A DNA stretch of 64,000 bases from Terriglobia bacterium (GTDB lineage: Bacteria; Acidobacteriota; Terriglobia; Terriglobales; SCQP01), in assembly GCA_021323595.1 (NCBI GenBank), contig JAJPKR010000060.1, positions 1-64,000 of the forward strand, read 5' to 3'. A program made the translations under genes and the position numbers. The notes beneath the pieces are model-generated. The model saw only the letters and a list, made by a program, of their open reading frames with translations. It searched no databases and was not told the DNA's origin. Of the stretch, positions 53,201 to 61,290 are shown piece by piece (the first letter of the stretch is position 1; each line of letters begins with the position of its first letter).

Positions 53201-53462
53201 CTTGGTGATCGCCCGCCAGCGGCCGGAAACCGCGCGCGGCATCGTCTTCCTCAGCTTGGAAGACGAGACCGGTATCGCCAATATCATCGTGCCCGCCGCC
53301 ACCTTCGAACGCCAGCGCCTGGTCTGCGCCGCGGAATCGGCGCTGTGGATCGAGGGCGTGCTGCAGAACCGCGAAGGCGTGGTGCACTTACGCGCCGAGC
53401 GCATTCGGCCGGCGGGACCGGCGGGGGCGGAGGCGCTGGTGCCGACCTACGACTTCCGGTGA
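50226..53462 (+). CDS. dnaE2: Error-prone DNA polymerase DnaE2
   Basis: A 1078-residue C-family polymerase of DnaE2 length. PHP domain: [20 protein letters not shown] and [13 protein letters not shown]. Palm: [18 protein letters not shown] and [20 protein letters not shown] at about 395-414, with two catalytic Asp there, and a third in the later [19 protein letters not shown]. HhH and OB domains near the end ([33 protein letters not shown]). It lacks the tau-binding tail of DnaE1. It extends DNA past lesions with ImuA and ImuB and is damage-induced in known systems. Confidence 0.95.
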   Translation: [1078 protein letters not shown]

Positions 53463-53534
53463 CGCGCGCGGGGAGCGGTGCGCCGCGCACCAGAAACCGC
53501 GGCGGGCATGATGGCGCCCGCCGAGACGCAGATG

Positions 53535-53556
53535 GTTGACATCCGTCAACGATGTC
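53535..53556. repeat. Two overlapping inverted repeats
   Basis: GTTGAC-ATCC-GTCAAC (53535-53550) overlaps GACATC-N7-GATGTC (53538-53556), so only one can form at a time. They lie in the 139-bp space between the convergent dnaE2 and TolC genes. No U-tract is present; a bidirectional terminator or a protein site is possible. Confidence 0.35.
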
Positions 53557-53601
53557 TGCCGGCGCGGCGGCCGGAAGGCGCCCCCGAGGCCGCCGCCGGC
53601 C

Positions 53602-55545
53602 CTAGCGCGTCTCCCAGTGCGGCATCTGGTTCACATGGCCGCTTTCCGCGTCCTGGAGGGAGATGCGGTCGGCGGCGAGAGTCCGGCCGGTGAGCTCGTT
53701 CAACTGCACGCGCGCGATCTGGTAGTTCGAGAGCGCCGCGACCAGCGTTTGCCGCGCCGCCGCCAGCGTGGTTTCGTCGGTGACCACCGTCTGGATCACG
53801 CCCGCCCCCAGCGCCAGCCGCTTGCGATCCGCGGCCAGCGTCTGTTCGTCGAGGCTGACCGCCTGCCGCGCCGCCGCCACTGCCGCCCGGTCCTGCTGCA
53901 AGGCGAACTGGGCGTTGCGCACTTCGAGCACGATCTGATTGATCGACTGCTGGTATTGCGCTTGCGATTGCCGGTATTCGAGCTGCGCGCGAATGGCGTC
54001 GGCCTGCGCGCCCCGGTTGCGGATGGGAATTTGCAGCGAAAGCCCGACGGCGTAGGTGGGAAAGTCGCCGCGCATCAACGCGCCGAAGTTGCTGCCGAAG
54101 CCCGACGCGCCCGGCCGGAACCCCGGCGGCAGAGTGACGAAGAACGGCAGCGAAGTCGGCGAGGCCGCCACGCCCGCCAAGGCGTTGGCGCCATAGGAGG
54201 CGTTCAGGTTCAACGAGGGCAGCAGCTCGTTGTCGATGGCCTTGATCGAAAGCCGCTCGTTGTTGAGATTGATGCGGGAGATGGCCAGTTCCGGCCGGTG
54301 CTCGATCGCCTGCTGCACGAGATCCGCGAGCGGCTGGATGGCCTCCTGCGCCGGCAGCGTGATCTCGTCGGTGGGTTCGACATCGGCGTTGAGCAGCACC
54401 GGATCGGTCATGTTCTTGGTGACGGCGTTGAGGAGCAGCAGCTTCTGGTACTCGTAGTTGGTTTGCGCGGCGGTGAGCGTCTGCTGATCGTTGGCGACGA
54501 CCGATTGCTGCTTCATCACGTCGAGGGGAATCATCGTGCCGATCTCGAGCTGCTTGCGGTCGTCGCCGAGGATCTGCTGCGCCTCCTGCAGCGATTGTTG
54601 CGCCACCGCCGCCGAGTTGCGCGCGCTCACCGCGTCCCAGTAAATCTCTTCGACCTGCGTCACCGTGGCTTCCACTTGGTGGCGAAAGGCGATGTCGGAG
54701 ATCTCGCGGTCGTTGCGGGCGAGCGTGAGGTTGCGGCCGTTGACCGTGGTGCCGAAGCCCAATAGCAGCGGCTGCGTCAGCGTGACCGTCATGCCGGAAT
54801 TGAGAGTGGGATTGAACAGATTGTAGATGTCGTTGTTGCTCTCGCGGGTGTTGGTGAAGCTGACATCGAGTTTCGTGCCCGGCGTCCAGGCCTGGTCGTA
54901 GCTGAAATTGACGGTGCCGCTGTGCGAAATCAGCTTGGTGGTGCCGGTGATGAAGCTGACCGACTGCGGCGTGGTCTGGTCTTGGGCGGAGATCGAGGTG
55001 GTGAAGGTGGGGTCGAAGTTAGGCGCGGGCGGCCCGCCGCCGAGGGTCGAGGTGACGATGCCGGCGACACCGGCGCCCGCGCCGCCCGGCGAGGGGATCG
55101 TGCCGCCCGACCCGGCGCCGCCCGCGCCCGCGCCGCTGGTGGTGGCGGCGCCGCCGCCGGGCGTGCCGCTGACCAGGCCGGTGGAGACGCCGTGCGGCGC
55201 CTGGCCCGCGCGCGCCCGCAAAATATCGGTGTCGGCGATGGGCAAGTTATAGCGCTGGATGACGATGTCGAGGTTGTTTTCGAGTGCCAGGGCGATGGCG
55301 TCATCCAGGCTCAGCCGCAGCTTGCCGCCGTGCAGCAGCGCATACTCGCGCGCGCTGTTGCGCAGATCCGCCGCCGGCACCGGCACCGGCTGCTGGCCGA
55401 AGAACGTGCTCCACCAGCCGCGCCCGCGCGAGTAATTGATGCCGCCGGGGTTGTAATCAATCGCACGGTTCTGCGCCGGCAGCGCCAGTGCGGCCAAGAG
55501 CGCCGCCAGCATGGCGCCAAGAACGAAGCGGAAGCGGTGGGTCAT
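53602..55545 (-). CDS. TolC-family outer membrane efflux protein
   Basis: A 647-residue exported protein (signal FVLGAMLAALLAALALPAQ). LSLDDAIALALENNLDIVIQRYN starts the first OEP repeat. After a Gly/Ala/Pro-rich insert of about 50 residues come GMTVTLTQPLLLGFGTTVNGRNL, QVEEIYWDAVSARNSAAVAQQSLQEAQQIL, EHRPELAISRINLNNERLSI, VGLSLQIPIRNRGAQADAI, and the final helical repeat to VALSNYQIARVQLNEL. It forms the outer-membrane channel of an efflux or secretion system. No inner-membrane pump is adjacent. A TGTTTCATC tandem repeat lies about 45 bases upstream. Confidence 0.92.
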   Translation of the reverse strand: MTHRFRFVLGAMLAALLAALALPAQNRAIDYNPGGINYSRGRGWWSTFFGQQPVPVPAADLRNSAREYALLHGGKLRLSLDDAIALALENNLDIVIQRYNLPIADTDILRARAGQAPHGVSTGLVSGTPGGGAATTSGAGAGGAGSGGTIPSPGGAGAGVAGIVTSTLGGGPPAPNFDPTFTTSISAQDQTTPQSVSFITGTTKLISHSGTVNFSYDQAWTPGTKLDVSFTNTRESNNDIYNLFNPTLNSGMTVTLTQPLLLGFGTTVNGRNLTLARNDREISDIAFRHQVEATVTQVEEIYWDAVSARNSAAVAQQSLQEAQQILGDDRKQLEIGTMIPLDVMKQQSVVANDQQTLTAAQTNYEYQKLLLLNAVTKNMTDPVLLNADVEPTDEITLPAQEAIQPLADLVQQAIEHRPELAISRINLNNERLSIKAIDNELLPSLNLNASYGANALAGVAASPTSLPFFVTLPPGFRPGASGFGSNFGALMRGDFPTYAVGLSLQIPIRNRGAQADAIRAQLEYRQSQAQYQQSINQIVLEVRNAQFALQQDRAAVAAARQAVSLDEQTLAADRKRLALGAGVIQTVVTDETTLAAARQTLVAALSNYQIARVQLNELTGRTLAADRISLQDAESGHVNQMPHWETR

Positions 55546-55733
55546 AGTGAATCGTCCAGTACTCTGGTTGAATACTGACCGGCCGCCGACAATGTTTCAT
55601 CTGTTTCATCGCCCCGCCGCCTTCGTGGGGCGCGCCAGGCTCGCGGTGCCGTGACTGGGCGAATTTCACCCGCCGCTTCCCGTCCCATAGCCGGGCCGGG
55701 AGCCAGGGGCCGCGTCGATCGGCCCAGCCCGGA

Positions 55734-56831
55734 TTACTCGAGCACGATGGTTTTCAGAAACGCGGCAGACTTGCGCACGCCGACGATGGGCTCGGTCGTG
55801 GGGTCCTCGTGCTCGATGGAAAGCGTGTAATCGTAGCCGACGTTCTTGAGGGCGGAGGCGATGCGTTTCCAATAGAGCGTGTCGTGGCCATAGCCGACGA
55901 TGGCGTAGCTCCAGGAGCGGTGCAGCACGTCGGTGTAGGGCGTGAGGTCGAGAAAGCCGTTGATGGCGTAGTTTTCCGGGTCGAGCACCGCATCCTTGGC
56001 GTGGAAATGAAAGAGCGCGCCGGCCTCGCCCAGTTTCTTGATCACCGCGGGACCGTCCACGCCCTGCGCGAACATGTTGCTCAAATCCAGGTTGCAGCCG
56101 ATGTTGTCGCCGACGGCGTCGCGCAGCTTCAGCAGGGAAGCGACGTTATACACGGAATAGCCGGGGTCGAACTCCAGCGCGACCCGGCGCCCATGGCGGC
56201 GCGCCGCCGCCGCCGCTTCGCGCCAATAGGGGATGACGCGCTCGCGCCATTGCCAGTCCAGCAGGGCCACGTACTCGGGCCGCTCCAAGCTGGTCACCCA
56301 ATTGGGACGTTGACCGCCGCGATCGTCGCCGGGACAGCCGCTGAAGCAGACCACCACCGGCACTTCCATCATCTCCGCCAAGCGCAGGGTCTTGAGGAAG
56401 ACGTCGTTCGTAGCGCGGGCGGCGGCCGTGTCGGGATCGAGCGGGTTGCCATGGCAGCTGAAGGCGCTGATGCCGAGCCCATGGTCGTGGAACTGGCGCA
56501 AATATTCGCGCCGCCGGCCGGCGTCGGCGAGGAGCGCATCCACTGGGCAATGCGCCGCGCCGGGATCGTTGCCGGTGCCGATCTCGAGCATCTGCAAATT
56601 CAACTCGCGGGCATAATCGAGCACCCATGCCAGCGGCTTGTCGTTGAACGGCCAGGTGAACAGGCCCAGCCGCAAATGCGACAGATAGCGCGGATCGGCC
56701 GGCAATCGCGCGGCATCGGCGCTCGTTGCGGGCGAGCCGAGATCGCGTCCGCTGGCGGGGAGACCGGAGGCGGCCGCGGCGGTAGCGGCGGCGGAAGCCG
56801 CCAGAAAGCGTCGCCGGTTGAAGGAGCTCAT
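55734..56831 (-). CDS. Sugar phosphate isomerase/epimerase (TIM barrel), Tat-exported
   Basis: A 365-residue protein with a twin-arginine signal (NRRRFLAASAAATAAAASG). The xylose-isomerase-like barrel is seen in LRLGLFTWPFNDKPLAWVLD, QMLEIGTGNDPGAAHCPVD, ISAFSCHGNPLD, VVVCFSGCPG, VALEFDPGYSVYN, IGCNLDLSNMFAQG, LFHFHAKDAV and LSIEHEDP; Glu, Asp and His at these strands would bind metal. It isomerises or epimerises a sugar in the periplasm; the substrate is unknown. An ATG five codons upstream is an alternative start. It is divergent from the CRTAC1 gene. Confidence 0.88.
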   Translation of the reverse strand: MSSFNRRRFLAASAAATAAAASGLPASGRDLGSPATSADAARLPADPRYLSHLRLGLFTWPFNDKPLAWVLDYARELNLQMLEIGTGNDPGAAHCPVDALLADAGRRREYLRQFHDHGLGISAFSCHGNPLDPDTAAARATNDVFLKTLRLAEMMEVPVVVCFSGCPGDDRGGQRPNWVTSLERPEYVALLDWQWRERVIPYWREAAAAARRHGRRVALEFDPGYSVYNVASLLKLRDAVGDNIGCNLDLSNMFAQGVDGPAVIKKLGEAGALFHFHAKDAVLDPENYAINGFLDLTPYTDVLHRSWSYAIVGYGHDTLYWKRIASALKNVGYDYTLSIEHEDPTTEPIVGVRKSAAFLKTIVLE

Positions 56832-56936
56832 GACAGCGTGGCTCATGATAGCGCACGCCCGCGGCGGCGGTCTCCGGCCGCGGGCGCCCCCGCCGCGGCG
56901 CGGGCCCTGCGCCGGAAGTTTTCGCCCGCCGAATCC

Positions 56937-56945
56937 TGCTATATT
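56937..56945 (+). promoter_or_regulatory. Extended -10 promoter of the CRTAC1 gene
   Basis: TGC-TATATT is an extended -10 (TGnTATAAT type) ending 12 bases before the GTG start, so the transcript leader would be about six bases or none. No SD precedes the GTG. Confidence 0.5.
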
Positions 56946-56957
56946 GAAAACCTCTCC

Positions 56958-58694
56958 GTGCCATTCTCGCGTTCCCGCCGTCACTTTCTGCGCCAGGCCG
57001 GCGCCGCCAGCCTGGCGCTTGCCGGCTGGCGCTACGCCGACGGCCTCTGGCTGCCCCCCGCGCCGCCCGCGCCCATCTTCACCGACTTGCCGCCTGCGGC
57101 GACGGGGATCACCTGGGTGCACGACAATGCCATGTCCTCGCAGCATTACCTGCCGGAGAGCATGTGCTCGGGCTGCGCCTTCTTGGATTTCGACAATGAC
57201 GGCTGGATGGACATCTTTCTCGTCAACACCGGCCGCTGCGATTTCTTCCATCCCGCCGACCCGCCGCACAACGCCTTGTATAAGAACAATCGCGACGGCA
57301 CCTTCACCGACGTCACCGCCAAGGCGGGGCTGCTCGGCGGCGTCACCTTCGGCGAAGGCGTGGCGGTGGGCGACTATGACGGCGACGGCTGGCCCGATCT
57401 TTACATTACCGGCTACGGCGGCAATCTGCTCTATCACAACAACGGCGACGGCACCTTCACCGACGTGACCGAGAAGGCGGGCTTGGCCGATCCCAATTGG
57501 TCCACCTCGGCGGCGTGGTTCGACTATGACAACGATGGGCGGCTGGATCTGTTCGTCTGTTCCTTCGTCGAATACGGCCCCGCCCACCGCGTCAGTTGCG
57601 GCACCAACGCCGTGGGCAAGCATTACTACTGCATTCCCCGCATCTTCCCGCCGCGGCTCAGCAAGCTCTACCACAACAACGGCGACGGCACCTTCACCGA
57701 GACCGGCCATCTCAGCGACATCGGCAAGAATCCCGGCAAGTCGCACGGCGTCGTCGCCACCGACATCAACAACGACGGCTGGCTGGATCTGTTCGTCTCC
57801 AACGACACCTCGCCCAACTTCCTCTTCCTCAACCGCGGCGGCGGCAAGTTCGAGGAGATCGGCTTCAGCGCCGGCGTAGCCTACAGCGATCAGGGCATGC
57901 CGCGCTCGGGCATGGGCCTGGACTCGGCCGATTACGACAACGACGGCTGGATGGATCTCTACGTCGCTAACATCGATCACGAACGCTTCTCGATCTATCA
58001 CAACAATCACGACGAGACCTTCACCGACCAGGCCTCGCGCGACGGCCTCGGCGCGGCGACGTTCCTGAAGAGCGGCTGGGGCGTGCGCTTTTTCGACTAC
58101 GATAACGACGGCGAGCTCGACCTGATCCAGGCCAACGGCCACCCCGACGACATGATCGAGCAATACGACCGCGGCGTGTATTGGCGCGAGAAGCCGATGC
58201 TCTTCCAGGGCGACGGCCAGGGCGGCTTCCGCGACGTCAGCGCCATCGCGGGACCGGTTTTCCAGCAGCGCTGGGGCGCGCGCGGTCTGGCTACCGGCGA
58301 CTTCAACAACGACGGCGGCGTGGACGTGCTGATCAGCAACAACGGCCAGCGTCCGCTGCTGCTCCGCAACGAGGTCGGGCGGCGGCAGCATTGGCTGGGC
58401 GTCTTCCTGGTGGGCGTGCACTGCAATCGCGACGCCGTGGGCGCGCGCGTCACTTGGAACTTCGCCGGGCGCACGCGCAGCCGCATGAAGGTGGGCGGCG
58501 GCAGCTATCTCTCCTCGCACGATCCGCGCCTGGTGCTGGGGATCGGCGCGGCCGAGAGCATCGCCTGGCTGGAAGTGCGCTGGCCGCAGCCTTCCGGACG
58601 CGTCGAGCGCATCGAGCATCCGCCGCTCGACCGCTACGTCACCCTCGTCGAAGGCCAGGGAATTCAGCCTTACCCGTTTCGCGGGAAGCGCTGA
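56958..58694 (+). CDS. CRTAC1/ASPIC-UnbV protein with FG-GAP repeats, Tat-exported
   Basis: A 578-residue protein from a GTG. A Tat-type signal (RSRRHFLRQAGAASLALAGW) is followed by repeated FG-GAP/VCBS calcium-binding segments (CAFLDFDNDGWMDIFLVN, VGDYDGDGWPDLYITGYG, FDYDNDGRLDLFVCSF, TDINNDGWLDLFVSND, YDNDGWMDLYVAN, FDYDNDGELDLIQANG). The C-terminal ASPIC/UnbV domain is GARVTWNFAGRTRSRMKVGG, then SSHDPRLVLGIGAAESIAWLEVRW. Probably a beta-propeller at the cell surface or periplasm; no enzyme activity is established for the family. Confidence 0.93.
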   Translation: MPFSRSRRHFLRQAGAASLALAGWRYADGLWLPPAPPAPIFTDLPPAATGITWVHDNAMSSQHYLPESMCSGCAFLDFDNDGWMDIFLVNTGRCDFFHPADPPHNALYKNNRDGTFTDVTAKAGLLGGVTFGEGVAVGDYDGDGWPDLYITGYGGNLLYHNNGDGTFTDVTEKAGLADPNWSTSAAWFDYDNDGRLDLFVCSFVEYGPAHRVSCGTNAVGKHYYCIPRIFPPRLSKLYHNNGDGTFTETGHLSDIGKNPGKSHGVVATDINNDGWLDLFVSNDTSPNFLFLNRGGGKFEEIGFSAGVAYSDQGMPRSGMGLDSADYDNDGWMDLYVANIDHERFSIYHNNHDETFTDQASRDGLGAATFLKSGWGVRFFDYDNDGELDLIQANGHPDDMIEQYDRGVYWREKPMLFQGDGQGGFRDVSAIAGPVFQQRWGARGLATGDFNNDGGVDVLISNNGQRPLLLRNEVGRRQHWLGVFLVGVHCNRDAVGARVTWNFAGRTRSRMKVGGGSYLSSHDPRLVLGIGAAESIAWLEVRWPQPSGRVERIEHPPLDRYVTLVEGQGIQPYPFRGKR

Positions 58695-58740
58695 CGCGCG
58701 CGCCGGCCGCGGCCGGCGCGGGGAAGCCGCGCCGCGGCGG

Positions 58741-60498
58741 CTACTTGGCGGCGAGCGCCTGGCGCTGGATGCGAATCTCGCCCGCCTCCACGGCGGCGAC
58801 GAAGGCCTCGACCACCGCCGGCGAATAGCGCACGCCCGAGGCGCCGGTGATGATGCCGACGACTTTCTCGATGTCGAACGCCTGCTGATAGGGGCGCTCG
58901 GTGGTCATGGCGTCGAAGGTGTCGGCGACGGCGATGATTTTGGCGACCAGCGGAATTTGCTCGTCGCGCAGCCCATAGGGATAGCCGCTGCCGTTCACCG
59001 CCTCGTGGTGCAGCTCGATGCCGGGAATCGTGTCGTGCAGCGCCTCGACTTGGCGGACGATATTGGCGCCCTTGATCGTGTGCTGCTTCATGATCAAGTA
59101 CTCTTCGTTCGACAGCGCGCCCGGCTTCTTGAGAATGCGGTCGTCGATGCCGATCTTCCCGACGTCGTGCAATTGCGCGGCGATGCGCACGTTCTCGATT
59201 TCCTCCTCCGGCAAGTTGAGACGGCGGGCGATGGCCACGGCGTAGCGCGTGACGCGGTCGGAGTGGCCGCGGGTGTACGGATCTTTCATGTCCACCGCCT
59301 GCGCCAGCAGCCGGATCGAGCCCAAAAACAGCTCGCGATTTTTGGCGGCGGCGATCTTGAGGTCGTTGACGTAACGCTCGATCTCCTCCGCCATGCGGTT
59401 GAAGTTTTGCGCCAGGTCGCCGATCTCGGTCTTGCTCTTGACGGCCACGCGGCCGACGAACTCGCGCCGCGCCAGCGCCTGCGCTTGGTCGCGCAGCATC
59501 TGCAGCGGCTTGGTCAGGCGGGCGGAGAACAAGACCCCGAGCTCGACGCTGATGATGAGGATCGCCAGCATCAGCAGATAGCCCTCGCGCACCAACTGCT
59601 GCGCGGAGGCGAAGGCCAGCCGCTCGGGGCGCTGCGCCACCACCGCCCAATGCAGGTCGGGGATGGCGGAGTAGGTCGCCAGCATGGCGATCGCCCCGTG
59701 CGCGCCCTGCTGCGTGTACGAAGTGGTCTCGGAGGCCAAGGGATTGCCGTGCCAGGAAAGCAGCCGGCGGACGATCTCCAGGCGGCTGAGATCCTGGCCC
59801 AAGATTGCCCCATCCTTGCCGTTGGCGGAGCCGGCGGCGATGAGCTTGCCCTGCTGGTCCACGACGTAGGATTCCAGGCCCGTGCCCGCCATTTCGTCCA
59901 GCCGCGCTTGCACCGGTGCGAAGCTCTCGACCTGCAGAATGACGCCGATGACCGTGCCGCCGGCTTGCAGCGGGAGGCTGCGCAGCATCACCGTCATTTT
60001 GTGATCGCCGGAGGCGATCTCGACCGGCACGTACGTGCTCTGGCCCGTGCGCGACACCAGATAGGCGCGCTCCATGGCGCGGCCGAGAAACGGATCGATC
60101 CCCGGCAGGCGCGAGGCGGTCACCCCTTGCGTCTGGTTATTGATGATCGAGATGTAGAGCAGCCCCGGGGCGGTGCTCAGCGCCTGTTGCAACAGACCGC
60201 GTACCTCGGGCAGGTTAACGCGCATGCCGCTCAAATCGCCGTTCGTCAGCACGACCACCGCGGCCGCCAAATGCTGCAACGCCACGCCGCCCATCTGGTA
60301 ATAGAGGCCGACCTCGTCGGCCAGCGAGCGGGTGGTGGCGGTCTGAAATTCGCGTTCCTTGGTGCGCAAGGCGTCGCGATTCAACGAGATGACCCGCGTG
60401 CCGTAGAAAAACAGCGGGGCCACGCCGACCAAGATCAAGGTCAGCACGATCAAGTACGAGAGTTTGAGACGCGGACGCACGAGTGCTTCGTCCGCCAC
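58741..60498 (-). CDS. Membrane HD-GYP c-di-GMP phosphodiesterase with Cache and HAMP
   Basis: A 585-residue protein. Helix one (LSYLIVLTLILVGVAPLFFYG), a periplasmic dCache-like sensor of about 270 residues, helix two (LLMLAILIISVELGVLFSA), a HAMP domain (LTKPLQMLRDQAQALARREF), then HD-GYP: RGHSDRVTRYAVAIARRLNL, LHDVGKIGIDDRILKKPG, ELHHEAVNGSGYPYGLRDEQIP and VADTFDAMTTERPY. The HD metal ligands are present; the GYP motif reads GSGYPYG. It would degrade cyclic di-GMP in response to an external ligand. It starts with GTG and has its own promoter. Confidence 0.92.
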   Translation of the reverse strand: MADEALVRPRLKLSYLIVLTLILVGVAPLFFYGTRVISLNRDALRTKEREFQTATTRSLADEVGLYYQMGGVALQHLAAAVVVLTNGDLSGMRVNLPEVRGLLQQALSTAPGLLYISIINNQTQGVTASRLPGIDPFLGRAMERAYLVSRTGQSTYVPVEIASGDHKMTVMLRSLPLQAGGTVIGVILQVESFAPVQARLDEMAGTGLESYVVDQQGKLIAAGSANGKDGAILGQDLSRLEIVRRLLSWHGNPLASETTSYTQQGAHGAIAMLATYSAIPDLHWAVVAQRPERLAFASAQQLVREGYLLMLAILIISVELGVLFSARLTKPLQMLRDQAQALARREFVGRVAVKSKTEIGDLAQNFNRMAEEIERYVNDLKIAAAKNRELFLGSIRLLAQAVDMKDPYTRGHSDRVTRYAVAIARRLNLPEEEIENVRIAAQLHDVGKIGIDDRILKKPGALSNEEYLIMKQHTIKGANIVRQVEALHDTIPGIELHHEAVNGSGYPYGLRDEQIPLVAKIIAVADTFDAMTTERPYQQAFDIEKVVGIITGASGVRYSPAVVEAFVAAVEAGEIRIQRQALAAK

Positions 60499-60575
60499 TG
60501 CGCGGACTCGGCCGAGGGGAATGCGCTGATGATAAGAGTTCCTTTAGCCCGGAAACAACTGTCTCCATGGGGCCA

Positions 60576-60605
60576 GGTATCGAAAATCGAACGCCTCGCT
60601 GTCAA
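60576..60605 (-). promoter_or_regulatory. Promoter of the HD-GYP gene
   Basis: On the minus strand a perfect TTGACA (60600-60605), 18 bp spacer, then GATACC (60576-60581). The leader to the GTG would be about 70 bases. Confidence 0.5.
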
Positions 60606-60642
60606 GCAAGCGCCCGGTCGCCGGGCCGCCCTGCGCGCGCCG

Positions 60643-61101
60643 CTAGGCCACGCCGAGCGCCTCCAGCACCTCCCGGGCATGGCCTTCCGGCTTTACGCGA
60701 TTGAAAACGTGGGTGATACGTCCCTTGCCATCAATCACGAAGGTGGTGCGCTCCACGCCCAGGAACTTGCGTCCGTACATGCTCTTTTCTTTGAGGACGC
60801 CGTAGGCGGCGGCCAGCTCGCGATCGCGGTCCGCGAGCAGGGGGAAGGGAATGCGCTCCTTGGTCTTGAACTTTTTCTCTTCCTCGGGAGGGTCGGGACT
60901 GGCGCCGAGCACGACGATGCCGGCGCGCTCGAATTTTGCATAGGCGTCGCGAAACTCGCGAGCTTCCACGATTCAACCCGGCGTGTTGGCGCGAGGAAAG
61001 AAATAGAGGGCCACAGTGCGCCCGCGAAACTGGCGCAGCGTCACCGGCCGGCCGTCTTCGTCGGACACTTGAAAGTCAGGAGCGGCGTCGCCAACTTGCA
61101 T
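60643..61101 (-). CDS. Selenocysteine peroxiredoxin, Bcp/PrxQ type (UGA read through)
   Basis: From the ATG (MQVGDAAPDFQVSDEDG) the frame reads VALYFFPRANTPG, then codon 43 is TGA, then IVEAREFRDAYAKFERAGIV, LGASPD, FKTKERIPFPLLADRDRELA and GVERTTFVIDGKGRI. In Bcp/PrxQ the position after TPG is the peroxidatic Cys, so TGA fills precisely that place. The 152-residue length is normal for the family. There is no other Cys in the whole protein, so it would be a 1-Sec enzyme without a resolving Cys. Sec-containing Prx of this type are known in other bacteria. It reduces peroxides with a thiol donor. A GTG right after the TGA would yield an inactive fragment. Confidence 0.85.
60947..60975 (-). promoter_or_regulatory. 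UGA codon and SECIS-like hairpin of the peroxiredoxin
   Basis: On the minus strand UGA (60975-60973) is followed after 11 bases by UCGCGA-GUU-UCGCGA (60961-60947), a six-bp stem with GU in its loop. The 11-base spacing equals that of the E. coli fdhF element. Confidence 0.75.
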
Positions 61102-61226
61102 TTCGATCAGGCTAGCGCAAATCCGCGGTCCTGGCGCGGATCGCCTGCTGGGAACTGGCCCGCGCAGCGTTCGGCCGCATCCTGCCGTCGATCCGGTTCC
61201 CCTCGCCTTGAGTCGGTGACTGTGGT

Positions 61227-61240
61227 AACCTCCGCAGGTT
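61227..61240. promoter_or_regulatory. Inverted repeat AACCT-CCGC-AGGTT
   Basis: It lies in the space between the divergent peroxiredoxin and amidohydrolase genes, 51 bases before the amidohydrolase ATG. Operator function is only suggested by symmetry. Confidence 0.25.
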
Positions 61241-61290
61241 CGCAACCGTACGGAGTCATTTTCCAGGAGTGAGTGAAGTCGGGAGGACGC

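Noticed and set aside
47826-53387. Minus-strand open frame of over 1800 codons opposite imuA-imuB-dnaE2
   Set aside because: Its translation is Arg/Gln/His/Ala-rich with no domain, and the plus strand holds three clear gene families. In high-GC DNA the antisense frame is stop-poor by codon bias.
60643-60969. Peroxiredoxin starting after the UGA
   Set aside because: It would lack the active site, and the upstream 42 codons match the Prx N-terminus.
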